A stretch of DNA of 64,000 bases, from NCBI GenBank assembly GCA_001725255.1, contig MEFV01000011.1:43508-107507 (forward strand), written 5' to 3'. The stretch is from Comamonas sp. SCN 67-35 (GTDB lineage Bacteria; Pseudomonadota; Gammaproteobacteria; Burkholderiales; Burkholderiaceae_C). Position 1 is the stretch's first letter. Every line of letters starts with the position of its first letter. Shown here in pieces: positions 47,635 through 54,538 of this stretch. Below the pieces are notes generated by a model, which saw nothing but the letters and a program-made list of their open reading frames with translations, searched no databases and had not been told where the DNA came from. A program made the position numbers and the translations under genes.

Positions 47635-48381
47635 ATGGGCCAAAGTGGACGAACCGCCTTGGTGACGGGAGGCAACCGAGGGCTGGGCGCGGCCATCGCG
47701 CGCGCGTTGAGCGACGCAGGCCACGTCGTCATCATCACGTGCACGCCCGTCAACAGCCAGTCCGCGGCGTGGACCGGGCAGCAGGACCATGAAGGTCGCC
47801 CATTCGCCGTCTATGGCGTCGACGTGGCCGACGGTCAATCGACCGAGGCGCTTGCGCGCCAGCTCCATGCCGACGGCCACCATGTCGACATCCTGGTGAA
47901 CAACGCCGGCATCACGCGCGACGCAAGCTTGCACGAGATGGACAAGTCTGCCTGGGATGCCGTGCTGCGCACGGATCTCCACTCGATGTTCAACATGACC
48001 CGGCCTTTTCTTGAGCCCATGCTTGAGCGCAACTGGGGGCGCATCATCAATATTTCCTCGATCAATGGCAGCAAGGACCAATTCGGCCAGACCAACCATT
48101 GCGCAGCCAAGGCCGGCGTGCACGGCTTCACCAAGGCGCTGGCGCTGGAGGTTGCCCGCAATGGCATCACGGTCAACACCGTCTCGCCGGGCTATCTGGA
48201 GACCGAGGTGGTCATGACCCTGCGTGAGGACGTCCGCAAACGGATCGTCCAGGACATTCCGGTCGGTCGTCTGGGGCAGGCAGCCGAAATTGCGGCGCTG
48301 GTCGTTTTCATTGCCAGCGACCCGGCCGCGTTCATGACCGGCAGCAATGTCGCCATGAACGGCGGTCAGCACATGTCATGA
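47635..48381 (+). CDS. Short-chain dehydrogenase (acetoacetyl-CoA reductase-like) with His in place of catalytic Tyr
   Basis: This 248-residue SDR resembles PhbB/FabG. The cofactor motif is TGGNRGLGAAIA, the structural NNAG is in LVNNAGITRD, and the catalytic Ser is in IINISSINGS. The expected Tyr-x3-Lys reads HCAAK (His155, Lys159, codon CAT at 48097-48099), next to FGQTN, which normally precedes Tyr in PhbB. Loss of the Tyr would normally abolish reductase activity. The ATG at 47635 is preferred; TTG at 47623 is possible. Its stop overlaps the P-ATPase start (ATGA). Confidence 0.88.
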   Translation: MGQSGRTALVTGGNRGLGAAIARALSDAGHVVIITCTPVNSQSAAWTGQQDHEGRPFAVYGVDVADGQSTEALARQLHADGHHVDILVNNAGITRDASLHEMDKSAWDAVLRTDLHSMFNMTRPFLEPMLERNWGRIINISSINGSKDQFGQTNHCAAKAGVHGFTKALALEVARNGITVNTVSPGYLETEVVMTLREDVRKRIVQDIPVGRLGQAAEIAALVVFIASDPAAFMTGSNVAMNGGQHMS

Positions 48382-50912
48382 GCGCCTCGGATCGCAGCCT
48401 GACCGGAGGCCTGAGCAGCGGTGAAGCCGCCGAGCGGCTGGCCCGATTCGGCCCCAACCAGCTCATATCGCGGCGCCAGGCCTTGCCGTGGCAGTTCATG
48501 GCGCGCTTTCGCAACCCGCTGGTGCTGATCCTGCTCGCGGCCAGCACCGTCTCGGCCGCCACCGGCGATGTGGCCAGCGCCGGCGTGATCGCGGCCATCG
48601 TGCTGATGTCGGTGGCGCTCGACTTCGTGCAGGAGCAGCGTGCCGGCAATGCGGCCGAACAGCTGGCGCGACAGGTGGCACTGCGCGTGCGCGTGCTGCG
48701 CGACGGGCGCGAACAGTCCTGCCTGGCCGAAGCGCTGGTACCGGGCGATGTGGTGCTGCTGTCGGCCGGTGACCTGATCCCGGCCGATGGCGAAGTGCTT
48801 GAGTCACAGGATTTCTTCGTCAACCAGGCTGTGCTCACCGGCGAGCCCTACCCGGTCGAGCGCCATGCGGCCAGCAGTCCGCTGCCCGAGCAAGGTGACT
48901 GGGAAACGGACACTCCAAGCGCCCTGTTCAGGGGCAGTTCGGTGGTCAGCGGCTCGGCGCGTGCGCTGATCCGGCGCACCGCCCGGCGCACCGCGATTGG
49001 CCAGATCGCCACCAGCCTGCAGCGGCAGGCGCCGCCGACGGCGTTCGAGATCGGCACGCGCCAGTTCGGTCTGCTCATCATGCGCCTGACGCTGCTGCTG
49101 GTGCTGTTTGCCTTGTTGGCCAATGTGGCATTCCACCGGCCACTGCTGGAGTCGTTCCTGTTTGCCGTGGCGTTGGCGGTCGGCCTCACGCCCGAACTGC
49201 TGCCGATGATCGTCTCGGTCACGCTGGCGCGCGGCGCGCTGCGGATGGCGCGCGCCAAGGTGATCGTCAAGCGCCTGTCGGCCATCCACGACATGGGTGC
49301 CATGGACGTGCTGTGCACCGACAAGACCGGCACCTTGACCGAGGCGCGGATTCACCTCGAGCGCCACATCGATGCGCAAGGCCGTGACAGCGCGCGCGTG
49401 CTGGAGCTGGCGTACCTGAACAGCGTCTTTGAAAGCGGCCTGAAAAGCCCGCTGGACGAAGCCATTCTGGCTCACGATCATCTGGACGTGAGCGGCTGGA
49501 CCAAGATCGACGAGGTGCCGTTCGACTTTGAGCGCCGCCGCGTGTCGGTGCTGGTGGCGCGAGGCAGCGAGCGCCTGCTGGTGCTCAAGGGCGCACCCGA
49601 GGACGTGCTGCGCCTGTGTACCCGCCACGAACCCGACAGTGATCCGGATCAGCTGGAAACCGGCAGGGAGCCGACAGACTTCGGCCCGGTGGCGCGCGAT
49701 CAGGCGCGGGCCCAATTCGACGCCCTGGGCCGCGAGGGCTTTCGCGTGCTGGCCATCGCCTACAAGCGCGCGCCTGCCAGCCTGGTCGATGCCGTGGTCG
49801 GCGATGAGAGCGACCTCGTCTTCGCCGGCTTTGCCGCCTTCCTCGATCCGCCCAAGGCCGGTGCCAGGGAAGCGCTGGCGCTGCTGGCCGCCAGCGGCGT
49901 GGCGCTGAAGATCGTCACCGGCGACAACGAACACGTCACGCGGCACGTGTGCGCCGAATTCGGCATTGCGGTCACCGGCGTGCTGCTGGGCAGCGAAATC
50001 GCCGCCATGAACGACGACGCGCTGCGTGCGCGCGTGGAGGACGTCAACCTGTTCTGCCGTGCCAATCCGCAGCAGAAAAATCGCGTGCTGCTGGCGCTGA
50101 AAGGCCGCGGCCACGTGGTCGGCTATCTGGGCGACGGCATCAACGATGCGCCCTCGCTGCACACTGCCGATGTCGGCATCTCGGTCGACGGCGCGGTCGA
50201 CGTGGCCAAACAGGCTGCCGCGCTGATCCTGCTGGAAAACGACCTGGGCGTGCTGCATGCTGGCATCCGCGAGGGCCGGCGCACGCTGGGCAATGTGATG
50301 AAGTACATCATGATGGCCACCAGCTCCAACTTCGGCAACATGTTCAGCATGGCCGCGGCCACGCTGTTCCTGCCGTTCCTGCCCATGCTGCCGCTGCAGA
50401 TCCTGCTCAACAACCTGCTCTACGACGTGTCGGAGCTGCCACTGCCGCTGGACAATGTCGACGAATCCGAGCTGACGCGGCCGCAGCGCTGGGACATGGC
50501 CTTCATCCGCGATTTCATGATCCGCATCGGACCGATCAGCTCGGTATTCGACTTCGTCACCTTCGCCCTTCTGCTGTATGTGCTGGACGCCGGCGAGGCA
50601 GAGTTCCACACCGGCTGGTTCGTCGAGTCGCTGGCCACCCAGGTGCTGGTGATCTTCATCATCCGCACGCGCGGCAGCCCGCTGGCAAGCCGGCCCAACC
50701 GCTGGCTGGCGCTGACTTCGCTGGGCATCGTCGCGCTGGCCATGGCGCTGCCGGTCACGCCGCTGGCGCTGATGCTGGGGTTCACGCCGCTGCCGCTGGA
50801 GTTCTTCGTCCTGCTGTCCGTGGTGGTCGTGGTTTACCTGGGCGCGGTCGAGGCCGTCAAGCGCGGGTTCTACCGGCGGCTGGCCCTGGCAGATGAATCC
50901 AGGATTCGATGA
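48378..50912 (+). CDS. mgtA: Magnesium-translocating P-type ATPase (MgtA/MgtB family)
   Basis: This P-type ATPase (844 residues) imports Mg2+ into the cytoplasm in characterised members. It has the actuator motif LTGEPYPVE, the PEL(L)P segment VGLTPELLPMIVSVTLARGA, the phosphorylated Asp315 in CTDKTGTLTE, KGAPEDVLRL in the N-domain, and GDGINDAP in the hinge. LQILLNNLLYDVSELPLPLD is characteristic of MgtA. It is about 50 residues shorter than E. coli MgtA, mostly at the N-terminus. The coupling to an SDR gene, rather than mgtC, is unusual. Confidence 0.93.
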   Translation: MSASDRSLTGGLSSGEAAERLARFGPNQLISRRQALPWQFMARFRNPLVLILLAASTVSAATGDVASAGVIAAIVLMSVALDFVQEQRAGNAAEQLARQVALRVRVLRDGREQSCLAEALVPGDVVLLSAGDLIPADGEVLESQDFFVNQAVLTGEPYPVERHAASSPLPEQGDWETDTPSALFRGSSVVSGSARALIRRTARRTAIGQIATSLQRQAPPTAFEIGTRQFGLLIMRLTLLLVLFALLANVAFHRPLLESFLFAVALAVGLTPELLPMIVSVTLARGALRMARAKVIVKRLSAIHDMGAMDVLCTDKTGTLTEARIHLERHIDAQGRDSARVLELAYLNSVFESGLKSPLDEAILAHDHLDVSGWTKIDEVPFDFERRRVSVLVARGSERLLVLKGAPEDVLRLCTRHEPDSDPDQLETGREPTDFGPVARDQARAQFDALGREGFRVLAIAYKRAPASLVDAVVGDESDLVFAGFAAFLDPPKAGAREALALLAASGVALKIVTGDNEHVTRHVCAEFGIAVTGVLLGSEIAAMNDDALRARVEDVNLFCRANPQQKNRVLLALKGRGHVVGYLGDGINDAPSLHTADVGISVDGAVDVAKQAAALILLENDLGVLHAGIREGRRTLGNVMKYIMMATSSNFGNMFSMAAATLFLPFLPMLPLQILLNNLLYDVSELPLPLDNVDESELTRPQRWDMAFIRDFMIRIGPISSVFDFVTFALLLYVLDAGEAEFHTGWFVESLATQVLVIFIIRTRGSPLASRPNRWLALTSLGIVALAMALPVTPLALMLGFTPLPLEFFVLLSVVVVVYLGAVEAVKRGFYRRLALADESRIR

Positions 50913-51077
50913 TGACTTTCAGGGCATGTGTCGCCGCCGCTGCGGCCGCCGCTCGCGCCCCCGCAATGCTGACCTTCATTCGCCCGACCGCAGCATGTTG
51001 TGCGATGCAGCCGCTTGCCGGCCGCAAGCAGGGGCTTGCGCCTGTGCGTGCGTTCGTCGGATGCGGCTCATTCACGG

Positions 51078-51398
51078 TCACTCGGCCGCGCTGTTGAAGC
51101 GGCGCATCAACTCGGCGTATTGTTCGCGCCAGTATTCGGCAAACTCACCCTGCAGTTGTTGCCAGGATTCGATCAGCGCCTGCTGCTCCAGTGTCAGCTG
51201 GCGTGCCGCGGCATTCAGCGCTTCGAGCTGGCGGTCCCAGGCTGGCTGCGATGGATCGCCGTCGGCTGCCTTGGCCGCTGTTTCAGACAGGACGTGCGGC
51301 CAAGCCTGCCAAAGCTGCTGGTGCCATTGCGCCAGCAGTGCCCACGGATCGGTTGGGTTCGGGTGCGGGGTTTCCGATGTCGGATTGCGGGCCATCAT
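51078..51398 (-). CDS. Small Trp/Gln-rich helical protein of unknown function
   Basis: This 106-residue soluble protein is unrecognised. It has a Pro-rich start, then WALLAQWHQQLWQAWP and a predicted amphipathic helix (LTLEQQALIESWQQLQGEFA), giving eight Trp residues in total. Heptad-like Leu/Trp spacing suggests a coiled coil. A phasin- or PHA-granule-associated protein is conceivable, given the acetoacetyl-CoA-reductase-like SDR nearby, but there is no direct evidence. Two adjacent ATGs (51398, 51395) begin it. It is convergent with the P-ATPase gene. Confidence 0.6.
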   Translation of the reverse strand: MMARNPTSETPHPNPTDPWALLAQWHQQLWQAWPHVLSETAAKAADGDPSQPAWDRQLEALNAAARQLTLEQQALIESWQQLQGEFAEYWREQYAELMRRFNSAAE

Positions 51399-51565
51399 TC
51401 AGCCTCCTATGAGCGAAAGCCGACTGTAGACTGGCGCTCGGGCACCCGGTTTGATCGAGCGCAAGAGGACCATGCGCAAGGGCTCCCGGTGCACCGATGC
51501 GAACATCCGCGCCTTCCAGCAGTGAATCCGGGAGGCCACGCTGAGATTTTCAGGCGTGGCCGACC

Positions 51566-51579
51566 TTGACGGGGATCAA
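51566..51579. promoter_or_regulatory. FNR/Anr-like box (TTGAC-GGGG-ATCAA)
   Basis: The box is centred 73 bases before the start of the universal stress protein gene. TAGACT at 51602-51607 is a possible -10 hexamer, at the same distance from the box centre (29.5 bases) as for the BON gene. Confidence 0.68.
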
Positions 51580-51645
51580 GCCAAGTCGGAGGGGCGGCCC
51601 GTAGACTCATCGGCACGTTCCAGACTGATCGAGGGAGTTGCCGCC

Positions 51646-52515
51646 ATGTACAAGCGCATCCTGGTTCCGCTCGACGGTTCTCGCTATTCGGAAGAAATCA
51701 TTCCCTATGCGAGCGGCCTGGCCGCTGTCTCCAACACCGAGCTGGTGTTGCTGCGCGTGGTGGACCGATTCCCCCCAGATGCCGACCCGGCCGAATACGT
51801 CAAGCGGCTGGCCACGGCCTACGGGGCCCACGCGTTGTGCCTGCCTGGGTTCGACGATGTCGCGGATACCATACTCGATGAAGCGTATCGCGAGCCGCAA
51901 ACTTTGGTGGCCATGACTTCGCGCGGGCGCTCGGGGCTGCTGGAGCTGGCGCTTGGCAGCGTGGCGCAGCGCGTTCTGCGGGGGGCCGGGAGTGCCGTGC
52001 TCGTCTATCACCCGAGTGGCTCACGCGATACCCAGCGCTGGCCTCGGAGGCTGCAGCGTGTCATCCTGCCACTCGCAAGTGACGATCCTGATCATGGCAT
52101 GGCTGATGAAGCTGCGCAATTTGCGCACTGGATCGGCGCCGAGCTGCAAGTCGTGAGCGTGATCGAGCCCCTGTCCGAGGCCGTCAGGGCGCAAGTGCCT
52201 GAAAGCGATTTCGCGATCCTGGAATCCGGATTCGTTCACACCACGGCAGAAAAGTTGGCGAAGGCGCACGATGTGCGCATCAACTGGGACACGCTGCACG
52301 GCGATCCGGTCGAGGCCATCGTCGGGTGCGTGGCCGGCCAGCGGGAATCCATCCTGGCGATGCACACGCGACGCAAGAGCGCGCTGGAGACCGCCTTCCT
52401 CGGCAGCGTCACGGCAGGCTGCCTGCATCGGGGGGGCGTGCCGATCCTGATGCGCACACCTCTGAGCCGGGTCGAGCCGCTGCACCTTGGCGCACGGCGC
52501 CAGGGTGAGGCGTGA
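51646..52515 (+). CDS. Tandem-domain universal stress protein
   Basis: This 289-residue cytoplasmic protein has two UspA domains. The first (~1-125) starts MYKRILVPLDGSRYSEEI and ends in the ATP-binding signature SRGRSGLLELALGSVAQRVL (G-x2-G-x9-G-S). The second (~145-285) starts RVILPLASDD but its corresponding loop (HTRRKSALETAFLGSVTAG) lacks the first Gly, so only the first domain clearly binds ATP. GAGGGA precedes the ATG at 51646. An FNR-like box lies upstream. Confidence 0.92.
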   Translation: MYKRILVPLDGSRYSEEIIPYASGLAAVSNTELVLLRVVDRFPPDADPAEYVKRLATAYGAHALCLPGFDDVADTILDEAYREPQTLVAMTSRGRSGLLELALGSVAQRVLRGAGSAVLVYHPSGSRDTQRWPRRLQRVILPLASDDPDHGMADEAAQFAHWIGAELQVVSVIEPLSEAVRAQVPESDFAILESGFVHTTAEKLAKAHDVRINWDTLHGDPVEAIVGCVAGQRESILAMHTRRKSALETAFLGSVTAGCLHRGGVPILMRTPLSRVEPLHLGARRQGEA

Positions 52516-52650
52516 TCACACGACGTCGGCCTCGCAAGCGCGAACGCCAAGGCAAGCAGCACTTTCATCGCCGTCGCCTGCCGGGCAGCCGGATGGCGCG
52601 CGTGGTGACCAACCGGCGCCTGGCCGGACACTCGGCATCCTGCGCGATCA

Positions 52651-53472
52651 TCAACTCGACAGGAAACGATGGATGTCCGAGTTGTCCAGGAGGGATCGCG
52701 TGACACCACCAAATACCCATTCGCGCAATCGGCTGTGGCCATAGGCTCCGGCCACGACCAGATCGGCGCCGCTGGCGGCAATGAATTCCAGCAAGCGTGC
52801 GCTCTCGTCGGGCCCCTTGATCACTTCCGTACGCGCGCGGATTCCATGACGCGTGAGGAAAGCGGTCGCGTCGGCCACGCCCTTGCGGATCCACGGTTCG
52901 ATCACCGCCGCGGCCGTGACCACGATCACTTCGTCGGCCAACGCCAGCAGCGGTACCGCATCGGCCAATGCGCGCCGCGCCTCGCGCGTTTCCTTCCAGG
53001 TGACCACGACCTTGCCGAGCGGTATCCGGTTCCTGCCGCGCGCCATGACCAGGACCGGGCGACCGGCCTGCAGGATGACGCTGCTTGGCGCCGCGGTGCG
53101 AGTCGAGTCGCCGGTGGCCGCTCCGCTTGAGGCGCGCATCACGACCAGGTCCGCCACCCTGGACAAGTCGGTGAGCGCACGCGTCGGCGAGTCGAGCGCT
53201 TCGCGCCACTCGGTGTGGCCAAAGCCCGCCATCAGCCGTTCGAACGTGGCGCGAATTTTCCTGATGTCGGCCTTGATCTCGTCGCGTTCCTTTTGCCACA
53301 CCTCAACCACCAAGGCACCGCCGTCGGTGGTGACCATGGGCGGCCGCGCGTCTGCTGCGCACAGGCCGATCACCATGGCTTGCAGGTGCGTGGCGAGATC
53401 ACGCACGGCCTCGACGACCGGTTCGACCGGACCTTCGATATCGAGATTGACGAGGATGGTTTTGCAGTTCAT
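52651..53472 (-). CDS. Universal stress protein
   Basis: This 273-residue protein of the UspA superfamily begins MNCKTILVNLDIEGPVEPVV and ends in a recognisable nucleotide-binding loop GAYGHSRLREWVFGGVTRSL. The middle (RGRNRIPLGKVVVTWKETRE) marks the start of the second domain. It is convergent with the preceding Usp gene, and a box of the FNR type (read TTGAT-CTGC-GTCAC on its strand) is centred 80 bases upstream. Confidence 0.9.
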   Translation of the reverse strand: MNCKTILVNLDIEGPVEPVVEAVRDLATHLQAMVIGLCAADARPPMVTTDGGALVVEVWQKERDEIKADIRKIRATFERLMAGFGHTEWREALDSPTRALTDLSRVADLVVMRASSGAATGDSTRTAAPSSVILQAGRPVLVMARGRNRIPLGKVVVTWKETREARRALADAVPLLALADEVIVVTAAAVIEPWIRKGVADATAFLTRHGIRARTEVIKGPDESARLLEFIAASGADLVVAGAYGHSRLREWVFGGVTRSLLDNSDIHRFLSS

Positions 53473-53826
53473 GGGAACTCCTTGACGCGTCGCTCAGGTG
53501 ACGCTCATTTTCCTTGGGGAAAGGCGTCCATGGAAGCGCGCGATGTGACGCAGATCAAGGCGGCGCGAGCCCTTGCTGAGCCTGGGCCCACTGCCATCTG
53601 ACGCCGAATGAGGTGGCCGTTCGGCGGCTGTAATCCCGCAAGCCACAGCGTCGGGCCCACGTCGGCTTGCAGGCCCGCAGCGCATTCAGGATGGCCATCG
53701 CAACGGCGAGGATCAGTGGATAAGGCGTGGCGACAACCGCCGTCCTGGGTCTGCAAGGCAATGCACGCGCCGGTGTCCGCCCTGGCGGGGGCCTGTTGTG
53801 AGCTTGCATCCGGCGTTGGCGGCAGT
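53473..53826. other. 354-base gap without a supported gene
   Basis: The gap separates the universal stress protein gene (start 53472) from the end of the phosphoribosyltransferase gene. It holds the FNR-like box at 53545-53558. Small frames on the minus strand (e.g. 53555-53959) have no recognisable domain or ribosome site and are not called. Confidence 0.6.
53545..53558. promoter_or_regulatory. FNR/Anr-like box (GTGAC-GCAG-ATCAA)
   Basis: Read on the minus strand it is TTGAT-CTGC-GTCAC, 8 of 10 to the palindromic consensus. It is centred 80 bases upstream of the universal stress protein gene starting at 53472. No good -10 was found at the usual distance. Confidence 0.5.
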
Positions 53827-54495
53827 TCAATGCACGCCGTCGGGAGGGGTGGGCGCTTCGAATCGCCGCAGGATGGCGATGACCTCCTCGTCCGGGAGCT
53901 GCGGGAAATCGCGGTAGTGATGGCCGAGCGCCAGGAACGGGGCGGGCTGCTCCAGGCATACCAGGCGGTCGGCCATCGCTGCCAGTTCCGCTGCCGTCTC
54001 CCGTGGCGCGGCGGGAATGGCGACGATGATCTCGCGCGGCGAACGCCGCCTGAGCGCGCGTATCGCCGCCTTCATGCTGGCACCCGTTGCTGCGCCATCG
54101 TCGACGACGATGACCGTCCGGCCCGTGACCTGGACGGGTCGCGCCCTGCCAAAAGCACGCCGGCGTCGATCGAGTTCGAGCCTTTCATGCGCAACCAATT
54201 GCGCCAGAGCGGCGTCGCTCAGCCCGCAGGCTTGCACGATGTCCGCATTGAGCACGACGTCGGGCGGGTCGCCGTCGACCAGCGCCCCCGCCGCGAGTTC
54301 TGGTTGGCCTGGCGCGCCCAGCTTGCGGACAATGACGAGGTCCAGCGGCGCCGCGAGTGCCCGCGCAATTTCGGCCGCAACCGGCACGCCGCCGCGCGGC
54401 AGCGCAATCACGACCGGATCGGTCAGGCCGAACGTGGCCAATTTCGCCGCCAGCTTCTTTCCCGCATCGCTACGGTCACGGAACTCCACCATCAT
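53827..54495 (-). CDS. Phosphoribosyltransferase-fold protein
   Basis: This 222-residue protein has a PRTase fold. The PRPP-binding motif reads TVIVVDDGAATGASMKAAI, preceded by the first strand-loop ALPRGGVPVAAEIARAL and VIVRKLGAPGQPELAAGAL. Similar proteins occur in stress islands and are sometimes fused to hydrolases, but the acceptor base is unknown. GAGGGAG precedes two ATGs (54495 and 54492). It is 43 bases downstream of the acyl-CoA synthetase gene and probably cotranscribed with it. Confidence 0.85.
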   Translation of the reverse strand: MMVEFRDRSDAGKKLAAKLATFGLTDPVVIALPRGGVPVAAEIARALAAPLDLVIVRKLGAPGQPELAAGALVDGDPPDVVLNADIVQACGLSDAALAQLVAHERLELDRRRRAFGRARPVQVTGRTVIVVDDGAATGASMKAAIRALRRRSPREIIVAIPAAPRETAAELAAMADRLVCLEQPAPFLALGHHYRDFPQLPDEEVIAILRRFEAPTPPDGVH

Positions 54496-54538
54496 TCGCT
54501 CCCTCAGGATCGCGCCCGCTCGTATTCGGCACCACGTT

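Noticed and set aside
51013..51029. GCTTGC-CGGCC-GCAAGC palindrome after the P-ATPase
   Set aside because: It is a short stem in GC-rich DNA without a T-run; common by chance.
52236..52569. Signal-peptide-like start (MKVLLALAFALARP) on the minus strand
   Set aside because: The frame continues antisense through the universal stress protein gene with no conserved domain; the hydrophobic start is probably chance.
53555..53959. 134-residue minus-strand frame in the gap before the Usp gene
   Set aside because: It overlaps the phosphoribosyltransferase end in another frame, has no ribosome site or domain, and low-information Arg/Pro/Ala composition.
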